Origin: Streptomyces mangrovi
Lineage (GTDB): Bacteria; Actinomycetota; Actinomycetes; Streptomycetales; Streptomycetaceae
Reading direction: 5' to 3'
Assembly: GCF_900114215.1 (NCBI RefSeq)
Contig: NZ_FOSG01000032.1
Location: 1-48,567 of the forward strand
DNA: 48,567 nucleotides
The notes under the pieces were generated by a model. That model saw nothing but the letters and a program-made list of their open reading frames with translations. It did not search any database and was not told the origin of the DNA. The position numbers and the translations under genes were made by a program. Positions 1 to 7,329 of this stretch are shown here, one piece after another (the first letter of the stretch is position 1; every line of letters begins with the position of its first letter).

Positions 1-1265
1 CCGCGTCCGGTGCCGACCATCAGGGCGGTGGGGGTGGCCAGGCCCAGGGCGCAGGGGCAGGCGATGATCAGGACGGCGACGGCCGCGGTGAAGGCCGCGG
101 CCCACCCCCCCCCGGTGCCGAGCCAGAAGCCCAGGGTGCCCAGCGAGATCAGCAGCACCACCGGCACGAAGACGGCCGAGACCCGGTCGGCCAGCCGCTG
201 CACCTCGGCCTTGCCGCTCTGGGCGTCCTCCACCAGCTTGGCCATCCGGGCGAGCTGGGTGTCGGAGCCGACACGGGTGGCCTCGACGACCAGCCGGCCG
301 CCGGCGTTGAGGGTCGCGCCGGTGACCGCGTCGCCCACACCGACCTCGACGGGGACGGACTCGCCGGTCAGCATCGAGGCGTCCACGGCCGAGGAGCCCT
401 CGACCACGGTGCCGTCGGTGGCGACCTTCTCGCCGGGGCGGACCAGGAAGCGGTCCCCGACGGCCAGCTCGGCCACGGGGACGAGCTCCTCGCGCCCTCC
501 CCGCAGCACGGTGACCTCCTTGGCGCCCAGCTCCAGCAGGGCGCGCAGGGCGGCGCCGGCCTTGCGCTTGGAGCGGGCCTCGAAGTAGCGGCCGGCCAGG
601 ATGAAGGCGGTCACTCCGGCGGCGGCCTCCAGATAGATGTTGGCGGCGCCGTCGGTCCGGGCGATGGTCAGCTCGAAGGGGTGGGTCATGCCGGGCGTTC
701 CGGCGGTGCCGAAGAACAGCGCCCACAGGGACCAGAGGAAAGCGGCCGAGGTGCCCACCGAGATCAGGGTGTCCATGGTGGCCGCGCCGTGCCGGGCGTT
801 GGTGAAGGCCGCCTTGTGGAAGGGCCAGGCGGCGTAGGTGATCACCGGGGCGGCCAGGGTCAGCGACAGCCACTGCCAGTAGGTGAACTGCCAGGCCGGG
901 ACCATGGCCAGCGCGATGACGGGCACGGCCAGGATCACGGCGGTGGCCAGACGCTGCCGCAGCGGCCGCAGCTCGTCCCCCTCTTCCGCGGCGGGGGCCG
1001 CCTCGCCGGAGTCCCCGCCGGCCGCCTTGCGCTCGGGGGCGGGGGGCGTGGCGGTGTAGCCGGTGGCCTCGACGGTGGCGATCAGATCCTCCACGCCGAC
1101 GCCCTCGCCGAAGGCGACCTTGGCCTTCTCGGTGGCGTAGTTGACGGTGGCGCTCACACCGTCCATGCGGTTGAGCTTCTTCTCGATACGGGCGGCGCAG
1201 GAGGCGCAGGTCATGCCGCCGATGGCGAGTTCGACCTCAGCTGCTTCGCTGGCGGTGGTGGTCAT
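1..1265 (-). CDS. copA: Copper-translocating P-type ATPase, N-terminal part (cut by window edge)
   Basis: Exports Cu(I) across the membrane at the cost of ATP. Reading from the start at 1265, the protein has an N-terminal heavy-metal-associated domain with the Cu-binding motif MTCASC, several membrane segments, the actuator-domain TGES loop (near 360) and the intramembrane ion-binding motif CPC followed by ALGLATPTALMVG close to the window edge. The phosphorylation loop (DKTGT) and ATP-binding domain lie outside the window. ATG 1265 is chosen over the in-frame GTG at 1268 because GAGGAG lies 5 nt upstream of it. It lies downstream of copZ on the same strand, with about 200 bp between them that contain a strong hairpin. 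The frame stays open through a run of nine C at 105-113. Identification is secure; only the metal (Cu versus Ag) is inferred from the family and from the CsoR-type operators. Confidence 0.95.
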   Translation of the reverse strand, partial: MTTTASEAAEVELAIGGMTCASCAARIEKKLNRMDGVSATVNYATEKAKVAFGEGVGVEDLIATVEATGYTATPPAPERKAAGGDSGEAAPAAEEGDELRPLRQRLATAVILAVPVIALAMVPAWQFTYWQWLSLTLAAPVITYAAWPFHKAAFTNARHGAATMDTLISVGTSAAFLWSLWALFFGTAGTPGMTHPFELTIARTDGAANIYLEAAAGVTAFILAGRYFEARSKRKAGAALRALLELGAKEVTVLRGGREELVPVAELAVGDRFLVRPGEKVATDGTVVEGSSAVDASMLTGESVPVEVGVGDAVTGATLNAGGRLVVEATRVGSDTQLARMAKLVEDAQSGKAEVQRLADRVSAVFVPVVLLISLGTLGFWLGTGGGWAAAFTAAVAVLIIACPCALGLATPTALMVGTGR

Positions 1266-1407
1266 CACTGCTCCTCGGGCAGAAGTGACAGGTGCTGGGT
1301 GTGGTGCGGGTGCGGAAGAGAGGCCGGGCGGCTCGGCCGGGAGTTCGCGGCCGGTGATCTCACCGGCCGCGGTCGCGCTCCTCGTCCCCGCCGGGCGGGA
1401 GGGACGG

Positions 1408-1439
1408 GTGCCGGGCCCGCCGGACAGGGGGCCCGGCAC
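1408..1439 (-). terminator. Strong hairpin between copZ and copA
   Basis: A perfect 11-bp inverted repeat (GTGCCGGGCCC / GGGCCCGGCAC) with a 10-nt loop lies just after the copZ stop codon and before copA. There is no clear T-run, as is usual in this kind of genome. It could end part of the copZ transcripts, or protect their 3' ends, so that chaperone exceeds pump. Confidence 0.6.
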
Positions 1440-1464
1440 GGGGGAGGCGCGTGGAGAGGACGGG

Positions 1465-1746
1465 TCAGGCGGCCCGGCCGGTGAGCTCGTATCCGGCCTC
1501 GTCGACGACCTCGGCGATCCGGGCGTCGTCGGGCGCGCCGGCGGTGGTGACGGTGACCCGGCCGGCCGCGACGTCGACCTCGACGTCCAGTACGCCGTCC
1601 AGCTCGCCGATGACCTTGGTGAGGGTGGCCTTGCAGTGGCCGCAGGTCATGCCGGCGACCGCGTAGACCGTTGCGGTGCCCTCGGCGGTGGCGGTCTGGG
1701 TGGCGGTGGTCGAGCAGCTTCCGTCAGGGGTGCAGCAGGACGACAT
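1465..1746 (-). CDS. copZ: Copper chaperone (heavy-metal-associated domain protein)
   Basis: Small cytoplasmic Cu(I) chaperone of 93 residues that hands copper to CopA. It contains one HMA fold with the motif MTCGHC (Met-Thr-Cys-Gly-His-Cys) and the typical ending DEAGYEL. The N-terminus adds a Cys pair (SSCCTPDGSC), so three further Cys precede the domain and may add a second metal site. An upstream in-frame ATG at 1803 exists, but ATG 1746 has GGAGGA 6-7 nt ahead and the longer start would run through the operator. First gene of a leftward copZ-copA unit driven from the CsoR-type site at 1772-1788. Confidence is high for family and role. Confidence 0.9.
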   Translation of the reverse strand: MSSCCTPDGSCSTTATQTATAEGTATVYAVAGMTCGHCKATLTKVIGELDGVLDVEVDVAAGRVTVTTAGAPDDARIAEVVDEAGYELTGRAA

Positions 1747-1771
1747 GGTGTTCCTCCGGGAGATCTCGTTC

Positions 1772-1788
1772 ATACCCCAGGGGGGTAT
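1772..1788. promoter_or_regulatory. CsoR-type copper operator upstream of copZ
   Basis: ATACCCC-AGG-GGGGTAT, a perfect 7-3-7 palindrome, lies 25 bp upstream of the copZ start. This matches the GC-tract-flanked-by-TA pattern known for CsoR-family copper repressors, which release DNA on binding Cu(I). No csoR gene is in the window. Confidence 0.8.
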
Positions 1789-1852
1789 CCCTGGTGTCGT
1801 CATGTATACCCCCCGCCCCTATGTTTGGCAAGTCCTCTCCGCCTGCTTGCGC

Positions 1853-1869
1853 ATACCCCTCGGGGGTAT
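1853..1869. promoter_or_regulatory. CsoR-type copper operator upstream of the secreted protein
   Basis: ATACCCC-TCG-GGGGTAT, a second perfect 7-3-7 palindrome, lies 57 bp before the rightward gene at 1927. A further half site (TATACCCC) with a degenerate right arm lies at about 1805-1822, between the two operators. The layout implies copper-inducible divergent transcription. Confidence 0.8.
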
Positions 1870-1926
1870 ATGCTTCCGTGTCGAGCCCTGTTAGGGCAGG
1901 GCACGTCCAAGGAGGGTGAGAGCACC

Positions 1927-2910
1927 ATGAACACCGCGCTGAAGATCACCGCGTTCACCGCCGCGCTCGCGGCCGCGTTCGGGGCCGCGTACGGCGTGGG
2001 GAACGCCGTGGACCCCGTCTCCACCGAACCCGCCCCCGCGGCGCACGCCGGCCACGGGGCGGACGCGGGGCACGGGGACGCCGCGCCGGGGCGCGGGGGA
2101 GAGGGGAGCGGCCACGGGGAGGCGCGGGCCGGCGGCCTGCAGATCTCCGAGGGCGGCTACACCCTGGACCTGGACACCTCGCGGGTGAAGGCGGGCGAGG
2201 AGACGGAGCTGGGCCTCACCGTCCGGGGCGAGGACGGACGGCCGCTCACCTCCTACCGCACCGAGCACGGCAAGCAGCTCCATCTGATCCTCGCCTCGCG
2301 AGACCTGGCGGTCTACCGCCATCTGCACCCGAAGCGGGCGGCCGACGGTTCCTGGAGCGTCCCGGTGGACCTCCCCGCCGCCGGCGACTACCGCGTCTTC
2401 GCCGACTTCGTCCCGGCCGCCGAGGGCGCGAAGCCCCTCACCCTGGGCGCCGACCTCGCCGCCGTCGGCGAGTACGAGCCGAAGAAGCTCCCCGAGCCCT
2501 CCCGCACCGCCACCGTCGACGGCTACACCGTCACCCTCGACGGCTCCCTGCGCCCCGGCGCGACCGGAACCCTCGATCTGAAGGTCGCCAAGGACGGCCG
2601 CCCCGTCACCGACCTCCAGCCCTACCTCGGCGCCTACGGCCATCTGGTCGCCCTGCGCGCCGGCGACCTCGCCTACCTCCACGTCCACCCGAACGGTGAG
2701 CCCGGCGACGGCGCCACCGAACCCGGACCCACCGTCTCCTTCGCCACCACCGCCCCCAGCAGCGGCTCCTACCGCCTCTTCCTGGACTTCAAGCACGACG
2801 GGAAGGTCCGTACCGCCGCCTTCACCGTCGCCGCCGACGGCACGGCGAAGGCCGCAGAGGAGAAGGGCGGCAAGGACGCGGGCCACGACGACGGCGCACA
2901 CCAGCACTGA
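1927..2910 (+). CDS. Secreted or membrane-anchored His-rich copper-locus protein
   Basis: A 327-residue protein of no certain named family. It starts with an uncleaved-anchor or signal-like segment (about residues 5-28, Ala-rich), followed by a low-complexity His/Gly linker (about 40-70, repeats of the type AGHGADAGHG). The body holds two similar beta-rich halves, each with a His-containing patch: YRHLHP near 140 and YLHVHP near 255. These read like extracytoplasmic metal-binding folds. The tail is again His-rich (HDDGAHQH). It is divergent from copZ-copA and preceded by its own CsoR-type site and GGAGG RBS, so a role in binding or delivering copper outside the membrane is likely. Similar proteins accompany copper pumps in actinobacteria. 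The exact function is unknown. Confidence 0.8.
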   Translation: MNTALKITAFTAALAAAFGAAYGVGNAVDPVSTEPAPAAHAGHGADAGHGDAAPGRGGEGSGHGEARAGGLQISEGGYTLDLDTSRVKAGEETELGLTVRGEDGRPLTSYRTEHGKQLHLILASRDLAVYRHLHPKRAADGSWSVPVDLPAAGDYRVFADFVPAAEGAKPLTLGADLAAVGEYEPKKLPEPSRTATVDGYTVTLDGSLRPGATGTLDLKVAKDGRPVTDLQPYLGAYGHLVALRAGDLAYLHVHPNGEPGDGATEPGPTVSFATTAPSSGSYRLFLDFKHDGKVRTAAFTVAADGTAKAAEEKGGKDAGHDDGAHQH

Positions 2911-2911
2911 A

Positions 2912-2945
2912 CCGGTGCCGCCGGCCGCGGGCGGCCGCTCACCGG
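2912..2945 (+). terminator. Possible terminator hairpin after the secreted protein
   Basis: CCGGTG-CCGCC ... GGCGG-(5-nt bulge)-CACCGG directly follows the stop codon at 2910. The stem is interrupted on one side, so this is a modest candidate. Confidence 0.35.
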
Positions 2946-3197
2946 GTGGCGGCGGGCCGGACGCCCCGGGCGGCCTTCGGTGCGGGAGGATCCGGCGCGG
3001 TGGTCCGCCTGTACCGGCTCCTCTTCCCCGGAGCGGGGCCGCACCGCGTGACGCGGCCGGGCGTCGCCGCCGGATCCTTCGCGACCATGCTGCTGCCGCT
3101 GCTCGTCGCCTGTGGTCCGGTCCTGGGCCGACCGGGTACGGCGGCCGGGACCGTCGGCCCCTGTGCCGCGGTCGGCGCGGAGGCATCCTGGCAGTAG
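2946..3197 (+). CDS. Doubtful small ORF with one hydrophobic stretch
   Basis: An 83-codon GTG-start frame. Its third codon positions are almost all G or C, like the real genes around it, and it carries one hydrophobic stretch (FATMLLPLLVACG) about two-thirds along. No ribosome binding site precedes the GTG, the start overlaps the hairpin after the previous gene, and no family is recognised. It may be a small membrane protein or only high-GC noise. The 344 bp between flanking genes hold nothing else I can support. Confidence 0.25.
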   Translation: MAAGRTPRAAFGAGGSGAVVRLYRLLFPGAGPHRVTRPGVAAGSFATMLLPLLVACGPVLGRPGTAAGTVGPCAAVGAEASWQ

Positions 3198-3254
3198 GCG
3201 GAACGCCGGAGCGGACGCGATGACCGCGTCGGCCGGCCCGGGAGGTGGCGGACG

Positions 3255-3539
3255 ATGATGTTCTGGAACGGCCACGGTGTCAGCGGCTGGGAGTGGTTCG
3301 CGATGTCGGCCGGCATGATCCTGTTCTGGGTGCTGGTCATCACCGCGGCGGTCCTGCTCTTCCGCGCCCTGGACCGCCCCCGGCAGAGCCCCCGCGCACC
3401 CCAGGGGCCCGGCACGCCCGGGGTGTCCTCCGCCGAGCGGCTTCTGGCCGAGCGGTTCGCCCGCGGCGAGATCGACGAGGAGGAGTACCGGGGCCGTCTG
3501 GCCGTCCTGCACTCCTCCGGCCCACCCGCCAAATCCTGA
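3255..3539 (+). CDS. Small membrane protein with C-terminal SHOCT domain
   Basis: 94 residues. One transmembrane helix occupies about residues 17-38 (SAGMILFWVLVITAAVLLF). A Pro/Arg-rich linker is followed by a SHOCT motif near the C-terminus (AERFARGEIDEEEYRGRL), a short oligomerisation-type helix found at the ends of many small membrane proteins. GGAGG lies about 10 nt upstream of the tandem ATG codons. It sits between the copper genes and the nuo-like operon. The family is often found beside metal-resistance genes in actinobacteria, but its job is not known. Confidence 0.8.
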   Translation: MMFWNGHGVSGWEWFAMSAGMILFWVLVITAAVLLFRALDRPRQSPRAPQGPGTPGVSSAERLLAERFARGEIDEEEYRGRLAVLHSSGPPAKS

Positions 3540-3684
3540 CCGGGGCGGTGATCCGCTCTCCGGATTCCGGCCCGGCCGGAGCGGTCGCCGTACGGAATGA
3601 ATCACTCCTTGCGGGGTACCGGCGTGCGGACGCCCCGTGCGAGCCGGGGCGGACGACTCCGGACGGACGTTGGGCGAGGAGAAC

Positions 3685-4035
3685 ATGCGCGAGTTCCTGG
3701 ACCTGGGGGCGATGCTGCTGTTCGCGGCCGGTGCGGTCGCCGCGCTGCGCCTGCTCCACCGGCTGACGGCCGTCCGGGGGGAGCCGCTGCTTGCCGCGCC
3801 CTTCCTCTCCGGGAACACTCCCGACGAGCACGCGCTGTCGCGTTTCCACGCCCGCTGGTACGCGCTGACGCTGCTGTTCCTCGCCTTCGACGTCGAGATG
3901 CTCTTCATGTATCCCTGGGCGGTCGTCGTCGCGGAGGTCGGGACGGCGGCGGTGGTGGAGATGTTCGTCTTCCTCGGCCTGCTGATGTGCGGCGTGGTGT
4001 ACGCCTGGCGCGAGGGGGCCCTGCGATGGGCCTGA
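3685..4035 (+). CDS. nuoA: NADH-quinone oxidoreductase subunit A-like membrane protein
   Basis: 116 residues with three membrane helices. The strongest family mark is LAFDVEMLFMYPWAV, matching the FD(I/V)E...YPWA signature of NuoA/ND3. ATG 3685 is preferred over upstream in-frame codons because GCGAGGAG precedes it. In ordinary NuoA the loop between helices 1 and 2 carries a conserved Glu-Cys-Gly at the quinone-site interface. Here the corresponding stretch reads FLSGNTPDEH, without the Glu-Cys pair. First gene of an eight-gene operon. It overlaps the next gene by 10 bp in another frame, so the two are translationally coupled. Confidence 0.88.
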   Translation: MREFLDLGAMLLFAAGAVAALRLLHRLTAVRGEPLLAAPFLSGNTPDEHALSRFHARWYALTLLFLAFDVEMLFMYPWAVVVAEVGTAAVVEMFVFLGLLMCGVVYAWREGALRWA

Positions 4036-5429
4036 GCACCGCTCTGCGGAACCTGTCGGAGCGCCTGGCCGCACCGGCCGCCCGCAGCCCTCGCGTCCTG
4101 CTGGTGGCCTGTCCCGGGGCCACGGCCGTACGGCTGGCGGCGGAGGCGGCCGTGGCCGGGCTCGGCGGCCGTCCGGCCGGCTCGCCCGCGGAGGCGGACG
4201 TCCTGCTCGTGGCGGGAGAACCGTCCGAGGAGATGCGGGCCGCCGTCGACACGGTGTGGGGACAGATGCCGGAACCGCGCGTGCGGGGGGAGGTGTCGCG
4301 GCCCCGGGACGCCGGGGCGGTACTGCGCGGCCTCCTGCCCGCGCTCACCGGCCCGGGGCAGGAGGCGGAGGCCGCGCGGCGGGACGACGAGTGGGGGAGG
4401 AGCGGGGGAGAGGAGGGCCACGGCGGGCACAGGGGCGGTGGTCACGAGGGTGGTCACGAAGGCCACGGCGGGCACGGGGGCGGTGACGGTGGCGGCCACG
4501 GAGACCACGGTGGCCACGGCGGGATGCGGATGCCCGGCGGACTGATGATGGCCGACCGTGCCGAGGACCGCGACGGCCTGAAACTGGACGTGCTGCACGT
4601 ACCGCTGGGGCCGGTGCTGCCCGGCTGGCCCGCCGGTCTGGTCGTCGACACCGTCCTGCAGGGGGACGTCGTACAGCGGGCCGGGGGCCGGGCGCTCCCC
4701 TCCGCGGGGCCGGTCGGTCCGCCGTTCTGGCAGGCCGACGGCGATCACCCCGTGCCTCCCGGGGCCCGTACGGCCGCCTGCCATCTGGACTCGCTGGGAA
4801 GGCTGCTCACCCTGGCCGAACGGGAGGACGCCGCGGCCGGGGCCCGCCGACTGCGCGACCGGCTGCTCGCGGGCGAGCCGGCGGAGGCGGTCCGCACGGA
4901 CTTCGGACCGTGGCGGCGGCGGGTGGAGCGCTCGCGCATGCTGCGGTGGGCGACGGACGGCATCGGTGTGCTCACCCCGGCCGACGCGGTACGGCTGGGT
5001 GTGAGCGGTCCCGCCGTACGGGCCCGGCCGCCCCATGACGCGACCGCGCGGTGGCTGCGGTGGCTGGTGGAGACGGACGAGGCGCTGGCCGGCGGGCAGG
5101 CGCCCGGCGGAGGCCCGCGCGGCCACCGGGCCCCGGACGGCTCCCCGCCCTCGCGCGGCCTGCTGGACGCGGCCGTCGAGCTGATGCCGGGTCTGGAGCT
5201 GTTCGCCGCCCGGCTGCTGGTGGCGAGCCTCGACCCCGACCCGGACGAGCTGGCCGGGCCGGAGCACAGGCCGGAGCACGGGGAGGCCGAGGACGAGGCG
5301 CGGGGCGAGGAGACGGGGGAGGGCTCGCACCGGGATCACCACGGCAACAGTGAGCACGGCAACAGTGAGCACGGCAACAGTGAGCACGGCCACGGTGAGC
5401 ACGGCAGCGGCGGGGGTGGTGAGCGGTGA
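4026..5429 (+). CDS. NuoB/NuoD-like degenerate fusion protein with His-rich segments
   Basis: 467 residues starting at ATG 4026, inside the end of nuoA. Residues about 20-90 resemble NuoB: SPAEADVLLVAGEPSEEM and QMPEPR match the SPRQADVMIVAG and QMPEP regions. The Cys residues that bind cluster N2 in NuoB are absent; only Cys29 remains. Residues about 130-166 form a linker with nine His. Residues about 168-220 resemble the start of NuoD (LHVPLGPVLPGWPAGLVVD, then LQGDVVQRA, like the PQHPAAHGVL...LDGEVV region), but most of NuoD is missing. The middle is unassigned. The C-terminus repeats His-Gly-Asn-Ser-Glu. It sits exactly where nuoB, C and D would stand. I infer a scaffold derived from the Q-module that no longer carries out electron transfer. 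The NuoB and NuoD matches come from reading motifs, not alignment. Confidence 0.7.
   Translation: MGLSTALRNLSERLAAPAARSPRVLLVACPGATAVRLAAEAAVAGLGGRPAGSPAEADVLLVAGEPSEEMRAAVDTVWGQMPEPRVRGEVSRPRDAGAVLRGLLPALTGPGQEAEAARRDDEWGRSGGEEGHGGHRGGGHEGGHEGHGGHGGGDGGGHGDHGGHGGMRMPGGLMMADRAEDRDGLKLDVLHVPLGPVLPGWPAGLVVDTVLQGDVVQRAGGRALPSAGPVGPPFWQADGDHPVPPGARTAACHLDSLGRLLTLAEREDAAAGARRLRDRLLAGEPAEAVRTDFGPWRRRVERSRMLRWATDGIGVLTPADAVRLGVSGPAVRARPPHDATARWLRWLVETDEALAGGQAPGGGPRGHRAPDGSPPSRGLLDAAVELMPGLELFAARLLVASLDPDPDELAGPEHRPEHGEAEDEARGEETGEGSHRDHHGNSEHGNSEHGNSEHGHGEHGSGGGGER
5340..5399 (+). repeat. 15-bp in-frame tandem repeat, three exact copies plus one diverged
   Basis: CACGGCAACAGTGAG occurs three times without change (5340-5354, 5355-5369, 5370-5384). 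It is followed by a diverged fourth unit, CACGGCCACGGTGAG. It encodes His-Gly-Asn-Ser-Glu repeats at the C-terminus of the NuoB/NuoD-like protein and may vary in copy number by slippage. Confidence 0.9.
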
Positions 5430-6379
5430 CCGTCACCGGAGCGCCGGTGTGGGCGGTGGTGCCCGCGGCCGGGGTGCTGCTGGCGATGGCGCTGGCCGCC
5501 GCCGTGCTCGACGCCCTCCTCGGCACGACGGGGACCGGCGGAGGCGGCGGAACCGCAGCGGCGGCGCGCGGCCGGAGGTGGTCCCGTCCGCTGGCCGAGT
5601 CGGCGCGGCTGATGCGGCAGCGCGGCCGGACCACGGTGGCGCCGGACCGGCTGCTGTGGCGGATCGGCACGGCGGGTCCGTTGGTGGCGGCCCTGCTGAT
5701 GGCGGCGGTGGTGCCCGTGGGCGGGACGGTGGTGGCCGACCTGCCGGTGGGCATCGTCTGGTTCAACGCGGTGGACGTCACCCTCTGGGCGGTGGTGTGG
5801 CTGGCGGGCTGGGGGCCGAACAGCGTGTATCCGCTGGTCGGCGGCTACCGGTTCGTCGCCCAGGCGCTCGGCTACGAGCTGCCGCTGATGTTCGCGCTGA
5901 CCGCGCCTGCGGTGGCGGCGCGGAGCCTGAACGTGGGCGAGGTGGTCCAGGCCCAGCGGGGGCTGTGGTTCGCGGTGTGGATGCCGGTGGCGTTCGTGGT
6001 GTTCCTGGGGGCTGTGGCCGCCTTCGGCATGTGGGGGCCGTTCTCCTCCCCGGTGGGCCGTGACGCGGCCGGGGGAGTGCTGGCGGAGGCGGCCGGGGTG
6101 GACCGGCTGCTGCTGCTGGCCGGGCGGTACGCGCTGCCGGCGGCCGGGTCGGGGATGGCGGTCGCGCTGTTCCTGGGCGGCGGCGCGGGGCCGTGGCTGC
6201 CGGGCTGGCTGTGGTCGCTGATCAAGACGCTGGCCGTTCTCGCGCTGCTGGTGGTGCTTCGGCGCCGGCTGCCGGTGCTGAGCCCCGAGCGGATCGTGCG
6301 GATCGGCTGGCTGGTGGCGCTTCCGGCGGTGCTGCTGCAGGTCCTGGTGGTGTCCGCCGTCGTGGTGGCGAAGGGGTGA
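5426..6379 (+). CDS. nuoH: NADH-quinone oxidoreductase subunit H-like membrane protein
   Basis: 317 residues, GTG start overlapping the previous stop (GTGA). About eight membrane helices with NuoH/ND1 marks: a basic loop after helix 1 (RPLAESARLMRQRGRTTVAP) equivalent to the conserved loop 1, and YELPLMFAL equivalent to the YEIPL motif. In normal NuoH the next loop carries a conserved acidic PFDLPEAE-type sequence leading toward the quinone chamber. Here the same place reads AFGMWGPFSSPVGRDAAG, without that acidic run. The membrane fold is kept while the quinone interface is changed. Anchor subunit between the fusion protein and the antiporter-like subunits. Confidence 0.85.
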   Translation: MTVTGAPVWAVVPAAGVLLAMALAAAVLDALLGTTGTGGGGGTAAAARGRRWSRPLAESARLMRQRGRTTVAPDRLLWRIGTAGPLVAALLMAAVVPVGGTVVADLPVGIVWFNAVDVTLWAVVWLAGWGPNSVYPLVGGYRFVAQALGYELPLMFALTAPAVAARSLNVGEVVQAQRGLWFAVWMPVAFVVFLGAVAAFGMWGPFSSPVGRDAAGGVLAEAAGVDRLLLLAGRYALPAAGSGMAVALFLGGGAGPWLPGWLWSLIKTLAVLALLVVLRRRLPVLSPERIVRIGWLVALPAVLLQVLVVSAVVVAKG

Positions 6380-6385
6380 GGTGAG

Positions 6386-7027
6386 GTGCAGACCGCGCTG
6401 TTCTGTGTGCCGGCCGTGGTGGCCGTCGCGTCGGGTGCCGCGGTGTTCACGGTGGACTCCATGGCCCGGGCCACCTACGCCCTGGCCCTGTCGTTCGTCG
6501 CCGCCGGTACCTCGCTGCTGCTGCTGGACCTGGCCTATCTCGGTGTGGTGACGATCCTGATGATGGTCATGGAGATGGCGATCATGGCCGTCTTCATGGT
6601 CATGTTCATGATGAACCCGGCCGGTCTCATGCCGATGTCGATGCTGCACAACAAGCGCGGAGCGGCGGTCATCTCCGGCGGGGTCTTCCTGGCCCTGGGC
6701 GCTGTCGCGCTGCTCGTCCCGTGGCCGGAGCGGCGCGGCACCACGCCCGCCGATCCGACCCGGGCGGCGGGCGAGGCGATCATGGGCTCGAAGATGCTGG
6801 TGATGACCGGTGTCGGCGCGGTGCTGTTCACCACCATCGTGTCGGCCCTCGTCCTGGCCGTCTCCCGCGGCCGGTACGGCGACGACGAGGGCGCGCAGGA
6901 CGGGCACCGCGAGGGCCGCGGCCCGCACGGCGGCCACGGCGGCGGCCAAGACGCGCATGCCGGCCATACCGACCACGCCGGCCACGGCACACACGCCGCC
7001 TCCTCACCGCAGGAGGACGCCGCATGA
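6386..7027 (+). CDS. nuoJ: NADH-quinone oxidoreductase subunit J-like protein, Met-rich, His-rich tail
   Basis: 213 residues with five predicted helices, starting at GTG 6386 behind a GGTGAGGTG stretch. The third helix matches NuoJ in position but is extraordinarily rich in Met: 12 Met in residues 59-86, including MEMAIM, FMVMFMMN and LMPMSM. The C-terminal tail (about 174-203) has eight His in a Gly-rich context and is not part of ordinary NuoJ. Met clusters and His-rich tails are typical copper ligands, which fits the copper locus, but binding is inferred. It overlaps nuoK by 4 bp (ATGA). Confidence 0.85.
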   Translation: MQTALFCVPAVVAVASGAAVFTVDSMARATYALALSFVAAGTSLLLLDLAYLGVVTILMMVMEMAIMAVFMVMFMMNPAGLMPMSMLHNKRGAAVISGGVFLALGAVALLVPWPERRGTTPADPTRAAGEAIMGSKMLVMTGVGAVLFTTIVSALVLAVSRGRYGDDEGAQDGHREGRGPHGGHGGGQDAHAGHTDHAGHGTHAASSPQEDAA

Positions 7028-7329
7028 CGCTGGAACTGTTCCTGCTGCTGGCCTCGGCCCTGTTCGCCGTCGGGGTGTACGGGGCGCTGAGCCAGCAGTC
7101 CGTGGTGATGGTGATGATGGGCCTGGAACTGATGGTCAACGGCGTCATCGTGGCGGCGGCCGCCTTCTGGTACTTCCTCGCCCCGGCGGCCCCGGACGGA
7201 CAGGTCCTGGTGCTGGTGGTCATCGCGGCCATGACCGTCGACATGGCCATGGGCTTCGCCGTGGTGACACTGCTGTTCCGCGCGAGGGACGCCGATATGA
7301 CCGACATGGCCGCGGAGCTGAAACGGTGA
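7024..7329 (+). CDS. nuoK: NADH-quinone oxidoreductase subunit K-like protein
   Basis: 101 residues, the usual NuoK size, with three helices. The conserved membrane Glu of helix 2 is present (GLELMVNGV). The second conserved Glu, on helix 3, appears replaced by Asp (MTVDMAMGF where AAEVxxG is usual), keeping the charge. Helix 2 is preceded by another Met run (VVMVMMG). In complex I this subunit forms part of the proton path that links the quinone site to the antiporters. ATG overlaps the nuoJ stop; the nuoL GTG overlaps its own stop. Confidence 0.9.
   Translation: MTLELFLLLASALFAVGVYGALSQQSVVMVMMGLELMVNGVIVAAAAFWYFLAPAAPDGQVLVLVVIAAMTVDMAMGFAVVTLLFRARDADMTDMAAELKR

Noticed and set aside
105..113. 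Run of nine C inside copA considered as a frameshift
   Set aside because: The copA frame before and after the run agrees (HMA and CPC motifs are in one frame), so no shift is needed.
681..1484. Plus-strand open frame opposite copA
   Set aside because: Gly/Arg-rich antisense shadow; copA on the other strand has clear HMA, TGES and CPC motifs.
5340..5399. Short tandem repeats considered as a CRISPR array
   Set aside because: Units are 15 bp, contiguous without spacers, and in frame inside a coding sequence.
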